From the NCBI GenBank assembly GCA_040218575.1, contig JAVJRE010000002.1, positions 310,001-374,000 on the forward strand: 64,000 nucleotides of DNA, read 5' to 3'. This document shows positions 54,267 to 62,782 of this stretch, piece after piece. Position numbers and translations under genes: made by a program. The stretch's first letter is position 1. Every line of letters starts with the position of its first letter. The DNA comes from Alphaproteobacteria bacterium (GTDB taxonomy: Bacteria; Pseudomonadota; Alphaproteobacteria; JAVJRE01). The notes beneath the pieces are model-generated. The model was given only the letters and a program-made list of their open reading frames with translations, was not told the DNA's origin and did no database searches.

Positions 54267-57200
54267 ATGGCAACGATTAGGGGAAACCGCGGCGACAACA
54301 GTCTTGTCGGCACCAATGGTGACGACGAGATTTTTGGCGATCGCGGCGACGATGTCATCAGCGGCCTTGACGGTGATGACACTCTGTATGGTGAGGAAAA
54401 CGACGACACGGTCAGCGGCGGCGACGGTGACGACACCATCTACGGTGACGGAACCCGCAGCGGCTCGCGTGACGGCGACGATCTTCTGGATGGCGGCGCC
54501 GGCGACGATACCATCTTCGGCGGCGGCCGCGATGACCGGATTTCCGGCGGCGCCGGCGACGACCTGATTTTCGGTGATTATGACGGAACGAGCAATCGCG
54601 ACGGCGACGACCTGATCAGCGGCGGCGCCGGCCGCGATACCATCCATGGCGGCGGCGGCGACGACACTATTGCCGGCGATGACGGCAATGACCGCCTGTA
54701 TGGCGGCGATGACGACGACACTTTGTCTGGCGGCCGTGGCGCCGATGTTCTGGACGGCGGCGATGGCATTGATACGGCGGACTATTCCGATGCTCTAGGC
54801 AGTGTGCTCATCAGCCTGGAGGCCGGCTTCGCCGCCAAGGACGGCATGGGGTATATCGATTCCCTGTCCGGCATCGAGAATGTCACAGGCTCCGGCCAGT
54901 CGGACATCATTATCGGCGACAGCGGCGACAATGTGCTGGATGGCGGCGATGGCGACGATGTTCTTGTTGGCGGCGGTGGCGAAGACACGCTGATCGGTGG
55001 CGCCGGCTCGGACACGGCGTCTTTTGCCGACGGCGCAGGCGTAGAGGTTGACCTGGCCAGCGGTGACGTCAGCGGCGGCACCACCCTGAGCGGTATCGAG
55101 AACGCCATTGGCTCGGCCGGCGATGACGTGTTGCGCGGTGACAGCGGCAACAACACCCTGATCGGTGGCCTGGGCGACGATATCATTGATGGCCGTGACG
55201 GCGATGACATTCTGGTTGGCGATGCGGCGAGTGCCGCACAGGGTGGCGATACCCTGGTGGTCAATGCCCATGGTTCGCCGCTGGACGGGGTCTATCCCCA
55301 CATGCAGGTGCTGGTTGGCGGCGTTGCCGTCGGCACCGTGACGGTGACCAGCTCCCTTACCGGTTACAGCTTTGACCTGTCTGGCCTGACGGCCGCCCAG
55401 AAGGCAGGGGCGGTGGAAATCCGCTTCGTCAACGATGCCTGGGATGGCGTACAGGAAAACTCCTTTGGCCTGGACGGCCAGGAGGACCGCAATCTGTTTG
55501 TCGAGTCTATTGAGTATGGCGGCGCTGCCACGCCGGCGACCGAAGGGCACCTGTCCTTCACCGCCATCAACGACGGAATCATGGGCTATCAGTCCGGTGG
55601 CGCGGGATTCGAGATCACGAATATTGAACTGGAACCCGGCCATGGGCCGTTTCAGGGCGGTAATGTCTATAACGGCAATGTGGTGTTCGACAGTCTGCCG
55701 CAGCCGCCGGCCGCGCTATTGCGCGGTGCCGGCGATGATGTGATTTCCGGCGGCGAGGGCGACGACACCATCTTTGGTAATCTGGGCGACGACGTGCTGT
55801 CAGGCGACGCCGGCAACGATACGATTTATGGCGGCTCACCGGGCGATTCCGGCCTGTTGATCAGCGACCCGCATGGCGACTATGTGGCCGCGGTTCAGGG
55901 CAATGGCGCGGTGCTGCACCTGACGCTCGGCGAAGACAGCGGCACGATCGCGGCGGACTCCAGCGGCAATGGCCACGACGGCACCTATGAAGGCGTGATG
56001 CTGGGCGGTGATGGCGCCCTGCCCGGTGACAGCGCCGCCGAGTTTGACGGCCAGAATGACTGCATCATCGTCCCCCACGACAATGATCTGGCGCTCAATC
56101 AGGGCACTATTCAGCTCTGGTTCCAGACGGACGATGCCGGCGACACCCAGGGCCTGTTCAGCAAAGGATGGAGCGACGGCAGCAGCGACGGCGTCTATGC
56201 CCGGATCAAGGGCCGCGATATCGAGATCAAAGTGGACGACGGGCATCAGGTCCACACCCTGAAGACCACCGGCAATGTGATCGAGTCGGGCGCGTGGTAT
56301 CAGTTGAGCTTCACCTTCGGCCCGGACGGCATGGCGCTGTATCTCAACGGCGAGCTGCTGGATACGGACGACTATGACGGTGGCATCGCCATGAGTGGCG
56401 CGGCCCCGCTGATCCTGGGCGCGGCACAGACCAACGGTGGCGGCGGGCTGGATTCGTTCCTCGATGGTCAGCTCGATGAAGTGTCAGTTTTCGACACGGC
56501 ACTGGATGGCGCGACCATTGCCGGCCTGCATAGCCTGGGCACGGATGGCGGTCTTTCCGACGATGACCTGATCTTCGGCGGCAGCGGCGACGACACCCTG
56601 TTCGGAGGCGTCGGCCAGGATGTCATCTATGGTGATACGGATGACGAAATAGATCTGGACGATACTGCACTGGTGGCCACGCCCGACGAGGCCAGCGGAC
56701 ACAATGGTAGCGGACACTCTGGCTCCAGCCATCATTCGGGCTCCAGCCGTCATTCGGGTTCCAGTCACCATTCGGGCTCCAGCCACAGCGGCAGCACCGG
56801 GACGGGAACCGGGACCGGTGCCTCTGGTGGAGGTGGCGGCAACCTTACCTTCAATGACTATCTGGATGGTGGTGACGGCCACGACACTCTGTATGGCGGA
56901 CGTGGCGACGACACACTGGTGGGGGGCGCGGGATCGGACATTCTGGTGGGCGGCAGCGGCACCGATACGGCCGACTATTCCGCCGCACCCGGCAGCGTTG
57001 TCATCAGCCTCGAGGCCGGCATCGCGGCCAAAGATGGCTCCGGCTACATCGACTCGCTGTCTGGCATCGAGAATGTCACCGGCTCCGGCCAGTCGGACAT
57101 CATCACCGGCGATGGCAATGACAATGTTCTGGACGGCGGTGACGGCGACGACGTTCTGACCGGTGGCCAGGGTGACGATACCCTGATTGGTGGCGGCGGC

Positions 57201-60200
57201 AATGACACCGTGGCGTATACGGAAGCTCTGGGCCCGGTAACGGTGGACCTGGCGCTGGGCACGGCGACAGGCGCCGGAAACGACACCATCTCCGGCGTCG
57301 AGAACATCGTCGGCAGCTCCTATGACGACACCCTGACCGGTGACGATGAGGCCAATATCCTGATCGGCGGCGCCGGCAGCGACACTTTGTATGGCGGCGG
57401 CGGCGATGACCTGATCATCGGCGACCAGTCGGCAGCCTCCGTCATTCAGCGCGACACCCTGGTGGTCAACGCCCACGGCTCGCCACTGGACGACCAGTAT
57501 CCGGTGATGGAAGTGTTTGTCGGCGGCGTATCCGTCGGCACGGCGACCGTCAGCAACTCCATCACCGCCTATTCCTTTGATCTGTCCGGACTGACCCCGG
57601 CGCAGTTGGCCGGCGGCATCGAGATTCGCTTCCTCAACGATGCCTGGGACGGCATTTCAGAGAACTCGTTCGGCATCGATGGTCAGGAAGACCGCAACCT
57701 GTTTGTCGAGTCCATCGAATATGACGGCTTTGTCCTGTCCGGGGCACACGGCACCCTGACCCATGATTTCCAGGGCGATGATGCAACCGGCTATCAGACG
57801 GGCGGCGAAGGTGACGATGTCACGGACATCTACATTACCGACACCACAGACGGCGGTGGCGATGCCGGTGGCAACGTGTACAGCGGCAGCGTTCATTTCG
57901 ACGGCCTGCCAGGCGTCGAGTACGGCGTTCTGGGCCAGCCGATCACAGACTACGACTCCGCCGATTACATCTTTGGCGGCGACGGCGATGACGTGATCTA
58001 TGGCGGCCTGGGCGATGACGTTATCGACGGTGGCGACGGTGATGACATTCTTTATGGCACCGTGCCCGGGTTCGACCTGGGCCGAGGCGGCGTCCCCTAT
58101 GACGATGTGGTGGAGTTGTATGATGCTGTCGCTCACTGGAAGCTGGGGGAGACCAGCGGCAGTGTAGCGCAGGATTCCAGCGGCAACGGCAATGACGGCG
58201 GTTATGCCGGTGGTGTTGGCCTGGGCTCGCCCGGCATCCTGTCCGGCGACAGCGCGGCAAACTTCGACGGCCACAACGATCATGTAGTGATTGCGCACGA
58301 CGATACCTTCGATATGAACGAAGGCACCGTGCAGATGTGGTTCAATACCGACAATGCCGGCAAAACCCAGGGCCTGTTCAGCAAGGACTCCTCAGGCTTT
58401 GACTCCGGCGGCCATCTGACGGCGCGCATCGTCGGCAATGACGTGGAAATCCGCCTGCAGAGCGGCGATCAGTCCTTCACCGTGCGCACCACCGGCGACG
58501 TCATCCAGTCCGGTGAATGGTATATGCTGTCCTTCTCGTTCGGGCCGGAGGGCATGAAGCTCTACCTCAATGGCGAGCTGATGGACACCAACGGCTATAC
58601 CGGCGGCCTGGACGACAGCAGTGGCGGCGCGGGCAATACGGAGCCGTGGGTGCTGGGCGCCAATAGCTGGGGCAGCGGCAATGGCACGGCCTATCCGCTG
58701 CAGGACTATTTCGACGGCCGAATCGACGAAGTCACTATCTTCGGCGACGCACTGAACGACTATGCGGTGCAGGACATCTATGAGTCGGGCATCAAGGGCG
58801 ATGATTTCACGCCGGTCAGCGACGTGGACATCATCATCGGTGGCGGTGGCTCCGACCAGCTCTTCGGCAGCGAGGATGACGACAATCTGAGCGGCGGCAC
58901 CGGCGACGACTTCCTGGACGGTGCCCAGGGGCTTGGCGACCTGCTGGATGGTGGTGAAGGCAATGACACGCTGATCGATCTTGATGGCGTACTGGCGGCC
59001 CACGGCGGCAGCGGCGATGACAAGATTACCATCGCCTTCGACAGCGCCTGGGACGACGATGACAATCCGGGAACCGGTCCCAAAGCGGACAACCGCATCA
59101 GCGGCGGCGCTGGTGCCGACATCATTTCCGTGACCATGGCCAGCATGGCCTTTGTCCTGCATCTGTCCACCGATAGTGGGGACGCCGAAGCCAATGATGA
59201 CGGTGATGACGAGCTGACCCTCAATGGCAGTTATGGCCAGTCGCTGATCTATCTCAACGGCGGCAACGACGTGTTCGACGCCACGGCGGCCACCGGTGGC
59301 GCGCTGGCCGACACGGTGTTCGGCGGCAGCGGCGCAGACCGCATTCTGGGCGGTCTCGGTGATGATGTGCTGTCCGGCGACAGCGGCGATGACCAGCTTG
59401 ACGGCGGCGAAGGCGCCGACAAACTGTCCGGCGGCGAAGGCGCCGACACGGTGGATGGCGGGGCCGGCAATGATGATATCAGTGGTGGCGCGGGAATCGA
59501 CGAGCTGCGCGGCGGCGATGGCGATGACATTGTGGAACTGGGCATCGAGGGGACGATTGTCCTCAAAACCGAGGATGCCATTGACGACAACGACATCACC
59601 TACACCACCACCGAGGACAGCGTGGTCAGCGGCGGCGCGGGCATCGATATCCTGAAAGGCTCGTCGCTCGGTTCTTTCATAAACCTCAACGACGCAAAGT
59701 TCGGCGCCGACGGCGGCAGCTTTGAGAAAGTGGAACTGCAGGACGAAGAAGACTTCCTGATCGGTAATTTTAGTGCGACCCAGGGTGTGACGGTCAATGC
59801 CGGTGGCGGCAATGACGTCATCAGCTTGTTCGGCACGGGCAACAATACGGTTATAGGTGGGCCCGGAAACGACTTCATCTCAGGCGGATCCGGCAACGAT
59901 ACGCTGTATGGCGGTGACGGCTTTGACCTGCTCTACGGGCATGACGGAACTGATATACTTTATGGCGACGCGGGCGATGATGCGTTCTATATCGAGCGTG
60001 GTGATGATTTGAATCTGGTTCGTGATTCCAGCCATGACGGCCTGACCGTCGGCGGCGATACAATCGTGTTCTACGAGCTTGGGCAGAATGTGGTGTTTGG
60101 CGATGTTACCATCAACACAAGCCTGTTCGCTTCTAGCGGCTTCTATTCCGCCACCTACACCGACAATAGTGCCACGGTTTACTGGAAACCGGACGAGATC

Positions 60201-60287
60201 GAGTATCTGGAGTTCCGGCTCTCGACCAATAACGGCACCTGGTACGAGTGGGACGGTAATGACTATGTCTTCGGCGGCACGTTCTGA
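54267..60287 (+). CDS. Giant RTX calcium-binding protein with duplicated CBM and LamG modules
   Basis: The 2006-residue acidic protein has no signal peptide or membrane segment and carries several dozen GGxGxDxxx nonapeptides, so it should fold on calcium and leave by type I secretion. Approximate order: RTX (1-325), xylan-binding-type CBM (328-420, DTLVVNAHGSPLDGVYPH), RTX (488-525), LamG/concanavalin fold (545-760), RTX (766-795), Ser/His/Gly linker (809-855), RTX (866-1060), second CBM (1063-1155), RTX (1231-1268), second LamG (1287-1510), further RTX blocks (1518-1578, 1684-1755, 1853-1905) and a diverged C-terminal tail that should hold the secretion signal. No catalytic domain is evident. 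It could be an adhesin, surface layer or matrix protein. No type I exporter genes are adjacent. Confidence 0.9.
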   Translation: MATIRGNRGDNSLVGTNGDDEIFGDRGDDVISGLDGDDTLYGEENDDTVSGGDGDDTIYGDGTRSGSRDGDDLLDGGAGDDTIFGGGRDDRISGGAGDDLIFGDYDGTSNRDGDDLISGGAGRDTIHGGGGDDTIAGDDGNDRLYGGDDDDTLSGGRGADVLDGGDGIDTADYSDALGSVLISLEAGFAAKDGMGYIDSLSGIENVTGSGQSDIIIGDSGDNVLDGGDGDDVLVGGGGEDTLIGGAGSDTASFADGAGVEVDLASGDVSGGTTLSGIENAIGSAGDDVLRGDSGNNTLIGGLGDDIIDGRDGDDILVGDAASAAQGGDTLVVNAHGSPLDGVYPHMQVLVGGVAVGTVTVTSSLTGYSFDLSGLTAAQKAGAVEIRFVNDAWDGVQENSFGLDGQEDRNLFVESIEYGGAATPATEGHLSFTAINDGIMGYQSGGAGFEITNIELEPGHGPFQGGNVYNGNVVFDSLPQPPAALLRGAGDDVISGGEGDDTIFGNLGDDVLSGDAGNDTIYGGSPGDSGLLISDPHGDYVAAVQGNGAVLHLTLGEDSGTIAADSSGNGHDGTYEGVMLGGDGALPGDSAAEFDGQNDCIIVPHDNDLALNQGTIQLWFQTDDAGDTQGLFSKGWSDGSSDGVYARIKGRDIEIKVDDGHQVHTLKTTGNVIESGAWYQLSFTFGPDGMALYLNGELLDTDDYDGGIAMSGAAPLILGAAQTNGGGGLDSFLDGQLDEVSVFDTALDGATIAGLHSLGTDGGLSDDDLIFGGSGDDTLFGGVGQDVIYGDTDDEIDLDDTALVATPDEASGHNGSGHSGSSHHSGSSRHSGSSHHSGSSHSGSTGTGTGTGASGGGGGNLTFNDYLDGGDGHDTLYGGRGDDTLVGGAGSDILVGGSGTDTADYSAAPGSVVISLEAGIAAKDGSGYIDSLSGIENVTGSGQSDIITGDGNDNVLDGGDGDDVLTGGQGDDTLIGGGGNDTVAYTEALGPVTVDLALGTATGAGNDTISGVENIVGSSYDDTLTGDDEANILIGGAGSDTLYGGGGDDLIIGDQSAASVIQRDTLVVNAHGSPLDDQYPVMEVFVGGVSVGTATVSNSITAYSFDLSGLTPAQLAGGIEIRFLNDAWDGISENSFGIDGQEDRNLFVESIEYDGFVLSGAHGTLTHDFQGDDATGYQTGGEGDDVTDIYITDTTDGGGDAGGNVYSGSVHFDGLPGVEYGVLGQPITDYDSADYIFGGDGDDVIYGGLGDDVIDGGDGDDILYGTVPGFDLGRGGVPYDDVVELYDAVAHWKLGETSGSVAQDSSGNGNDGGYAGGVGLGSPGILSGDSAANFDGHNDHVVIAHDDTFDMNEGTVQMWFNTDNAGKTQGLFSKDSSGFDSGGHLTARIVGNDVEIRLQSGDQSFTVRTTGDVIQSGEWYMLSFSFGPEGMKLYLNGELMDTNGYTGGLDDSSGGAGNTEPWVLGANSWGSGNGTAYPLQDYFDGRIDEVTIFGDALNDYAVQDIYESGIKGDDFTPVSDVDIIIGGGGSDQLFGSEDDDNLSGGTGDDFLDGAQGLGDLLDGGEGNDTLIDLDGVLAAHGGSGDDKITIAFDSAWDDDDNPGTGPKADNRISGGAGADIISVTMASMAFVLHLSTDSGDAEANDDGDDELTLNGSYGQSLIYLNGGNDVFDATAATGGALADTVFGGSGADRILGGLGDDVLSGDSGDDQLDGGEGADKLSGGEGADTVDGGAGNDDISGGAGIDELRGGDGDDIVELGIEGTIVLKTEDAIDDNDITYTTTEDSVVSGGAGIDILKGSSLGSFINLNDAKFGADGGSFEKVELQDEEDFLIGNFSATQGVTVNAGGGNDVISLFGTGNNTVIGGPGNDFISGGSGNDTLYGGDGFDLLYGHDGTDILYGDAGDDAFYIERGDDLNLVRDSSHDGLTVGGDTIVFYELGQNVVFGDVTINTSLFASSGFYSATYTDNSATVYWKPDEIEYLEFRLSTNNGTWYEWDGNDYVFGGTF
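54774..58790 (+). repeat. Internal duplication of about 2.2 kb in the RTX gene
   Basis: The block starting GATACGGCGGACTATTCC at 54774 recurs at about 56970, and the CBM (55251 and 57453) and LamG (about 55900 and 58120) parts recur in the same order with offsets of about 2.2 kb. The copies are similar at DNA level near TCCGGCCAGTCGGACATCAT but have diverged elsewhere, so the duplication is not recent. Confidence 0.8.
56721..56790 (+). repeat. 18-base tandem repeats coding a GSSHHS linker
   Basis: Units beginning at 56721, 56739, 56757 and (partial) 56775 vary around GGCTCCAGCCATCATTCG and encode GSSHHS, GSSRHS, GSSHHS and GSSHS. They form a His/Ser/Gly-rich linker between the two halves of the RTX protein and extend into a short Gly/Thr run. 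Confidence 0.85.
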
Positions 60288-60336
60288 CCGTCCGCCAGTG
60301 CGTATTGCACCGCCTGTCGTCTGACGCCGCCACCCG

Positions 60337-61308
60337 GTGACCACTCTTCGCAAGGCCGAACCCGCTGCGCTTGCAGAAGCAGCGGCGCATTTGCGCGCCG
60401 GCCGGCTGGTCGCCTTTCCCACCGAGACGGTCTATGGGCTGGGCGGCGACGCCACCAACGACCGGACCGTGGCGGATATCTTCCGGGTTAAGCGGCGGCC
60501 GCAATTCAACCCCTTGATCTGCCACGTGGCGACGACGGCGGACGCCTCCGCCCTGGTGGTATGGACGGATATGGCTGGCCGACTGGCCGAGGCCTTCTGG
60601 CCCGGCCCCCTGACCCTGGTGCTGCCGCGCCGGGCGGACTGCCCGGTGTCGCTGCTGGTCTCGGCCGGCCTCGACAGTCTGGCCGTGCGTGTGCCGGCAA
60701 ATGAAGTCGCCCGCGATCTGATCAGCCGGGCCGGCGTACCCGTGGCGGCGCCCAGCGCCAACCGCTCCGGCCATCTGAGCCCGACGCAGGCGGCCGACGT
60801 GGTGAGCGAGCTGGGCTCTGATGCCGCCATGATCATTGACGGCGGGCCCTGCACTGTCGGCCTGGAATCCACGGTCATTGGTCTGCTTGACGAGACGCCG
60901 CGACTGCTGCGTCCCGGCGGGCTGGCGCGGGCGACAATCGAAGCGGTCACCGGCCCGCTTGGTCGGCCCCGGCCCGGCCGCATCACAAGCCCTGGTATGC
61001 GCTTGTCCCACTATGCCCCGGCCCGCCCGCTGCGCCTTAACGTCCAGAGCGCGGCGCCAGGCGAAGCCCTGCTGGCCTTCGGTCCCGACGCGCCGCCCGA
61101 AGGTCCGACGGTGCGCAACCTGAGCCCGGCCGGCGACCTGACTGAAGCGGCCGCCAATCTTTTCCGGATGTTGCGCGATCTCGACCGGCCCGAGTTTACC
61201 GCGATCGCCGTCATGCCGGTGCCATTGCATGGGCTGGGCGAGGCCATCAACGACCGCCTGAGCCGAGCGGCAGAGGCTGGCCAGCCGACAAGCCGCCGCC
61301 TAGATTAA
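60337..61308 (+). CDS. Threonylcarbamoyl-AMP synthase, Sua5 type
   Basis: The enzyme makes threonylcarbamoyl-AMP for the t6A37 modification of tRNAs that read ANN codons. The 323-residue protein has the YrdC domain (about 1-205) with RAGRLVAFPTETVYGLGGDA, KRRPQFNPLICHV, FWPGPLTLVL, VPVAAPSANRSGHLSPT and the C-terminal Sua5 domain (about 220-320) with SPGMRLSHYAPARPL, so it is the long Sua5 form rather than TsaC. Translation starts at GTG 60337. It is 4 bases from the next gene, on the same strand. Confidence 0.94.
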   Translation: MTTLRKAEPAALAEAAAHLRAGRLVAFPTETVYGLGGDATNDRTVADIFRVKRRPQFNPLICHVATTADASALVVWTDMAGRLAEAFWPGPLTLVLPRRADCPVSLLVSAGLDSLAVRVPANEVARDLISRAGVPVAAPSANRSGHLSPTQAADVVSELGSDAAMIIDGGPCTVGLESTVIGLLDETPRLLRPGGLARATIEAVTGPLGRPRPGRITSPGMRLSHYAPARPLRLNVQSAAPGEALLAFGPDAPPEGPTVRNLSPAGDLTEAAANLFRMLRDLDRPEFTAIAVMPVPLHGLGEAINDRLSRAAEAGQPTSRRLD

Positions 61309-61312
61309 GACC

Positions 61313-62755
61313 ATGACCATGACAGAAAAGTCCGCCGTGGTGGACGACCTGGCGAAGGCCCTGCGTGACGTTCTGGGGCCGGACGGCCTGCTGACCGACG
61401 CGCGGGCAATGGAGCCCTACGGGCGCGAGCTGCGAGGCATGTTCGATGCCCTACCGGCCATGGTCGCCCGCCCGGTCTCAACCGACGCGGTGTCACAGGT
61501 GGTCGCCCTGTGCGCGGCGGCCGGCGTCGGCATCGTGCCGCAGGGTGGCCGCACCGGGCTGGTCGGCGGTGGCACCGCGCAGCCGGGCGCCGGTCAGATC
61601 GTCCTTAGCCTTGAGCGCATGAACCGGATTCTCAGCATTGAGCCGCTGGACGACACCATGACGGTGGAAGCGGGCTGTGTCCTGGCCGACCTACAACGGG
61701 CGGCACAACAGGCCGACCGTCTGTTTCCGCTCAGCCTCGGCGCCGAGGGGAGCTGCCAGATCGGCGGCAACCTGTCGACCAACGCGGGCGGAATCAATGT
61801 CCTGCGCTTCGGCAATGCGCGTGACCTGGTGCTGGGACTGGAGGTTGTACTGGCCGACGGCCGGGTTTGGAACGGCCTGCGCCAACTGCGCAAGGACAAT
61901 ACGGGCTATGACCTGAAACACCTGTTCATCGGCGCCGAAGGCACACTGGGGATCATCACCCGCGCCGTCCTGAAACTGTTTCCCCGGCCGCGTGATGTGG
62001 CCACCGCCTTCATCGGCGTGGCGAGCCCGGATGCCGCCATAACCTTGCTGCCACGGCTGCGTGCGGCCAGCGGCGAACGTATCACCAGTTTTGAACTGAT
62101 CGAGCGCTTTCCCCTGGAAGTGGCCCTCGCCCATACGCCCAATACGCGCGATCCGCTGGGCGAACCCCATGCCAGCTATGTGCTGGTGGAGCTAAGCTCG
62201 GCACAGCCGGGGGCCGGTCTGTCACAGGTGCTGGAGCACAGCCTGGACGCGGCAATGGATGACGGGCTGGTCGAGGACGCGGTCTTCGCCAGCAGCGACA
62301 AGGAAGCCGAAGGCTTCTGGCGCATCCGCGAGGGAATTGTCTGGGCCCAGGCCCACTACGGCGCCAGTATCAAGCATGATGTTTCGATTCCGGTCAGCCG
62401 GGTGCCGGCCTTCCTGCAGCAGGCCGATGATGCGGCAGAGCGGGTCGTCCCTGGCATCCGACCCTGCGCCTTCGGCCACATCGGCGACGGCAATATCCAC
62501 TATAACCTGACCGGCCCCGCCGGTATGGATGACGCTGAGTTCCTGGCCCACCGGCCGGCAATCAACCTGGCAGTGCATGATGTGGTGGCCGGGCTGGACG
62601 GAAGCATCAGCGCCGAGCACGGGCTGGGCCAGCTTCGCCGCGACGATATTCAACGCTACAAGTCACCGCTGGAACTTGAGCTCATGTGGCGCCTCAAGGA
62701 CAGCCTGGATCCGCGCGCCATCATGAATCCCGGAAAGCTTCTGCCGCCGCGCTGA
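61313..62755 (+). CDS. FAD-linked GlcD-family dehydrogenase
   Basis: The 480-residue protein has the PCMH-type FAD-binding domain with VGIVPQGGRTGLVGGG near residue 75, SIEPLDDTMTVEAGCVLADLQ, GGNLSTNAGGINVLRFGNARD, and the C-terminal cap and GHIGDGNIHYN metal-binding region near residue 390, and ends with HGLGQLRRDDIQRYKSP. This group includes D-lactate, glycolate and D-2-hydroxyglutarate dehydrogenases; the match is closest in style to the D-2-hydroxyglutarate type, but this is not decisive. It follows the Sua5 gene after 4 bases, so both are likely one transcript. Confidence 0.88.
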   Translation: MTMTEKSAVVDDLAKALRDVLGPDGLLTDARAMEPYGRELRGMFDALPAMVARPVSTDAVSQVVALCAAAGVGIVPQGGRTGLVGGGTAQPGAGQIVLSLERMNRILSIEPLDDTMTVEAGCVLADLQRAAQQADRLFPLSLGAEGSCQIGGNLSTNAGGINVLRFGNARDLVLGLEVVLADGRVWNGLRQLRKDNTGYDLKHLFIGAEGTLGIITRAVLKLFPRPRDVATAFIGVASPDAAITLLPRLRAASGERITSFELIERFPLEVALAHTPNTRDPLGEPHASYVLVELSSAQPGAGLSQVLEHSLDAAMDDGLVEDAVFASSDKEAEGFWRIREGIVWAQAHYGASIKHDVSIPVSRVPAFLQQADDAAERVVPGIRPCAFGHIGDGNIHYNLTGPAGMDDAEFLAHRPAINLAVHDVVAGLDGSISAEHGLGQLRRDDIQRYKSPLELELMWRLKDSLDPRAIMNPGKLLPPR

Positions 62756-62782
62756 ACCCGGCGAGGCTGCGGACGCTGGCCG

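Noticed and set aside
56721-56790. Short regular repeats as a CRISPR array
   Set aside because: The 18-base units are contiguous with no spacers and lie in frame within a coding region.
54267-60287. Long minus-strand and alternative-frame open stretches rich in Ser/Pro or Val/Ala inside the RTX gene
   Set aside because: They result from the repetitive GGCGGCGATGAC-like codons of the RTX nonapeptides and have no ribosome sites or families.
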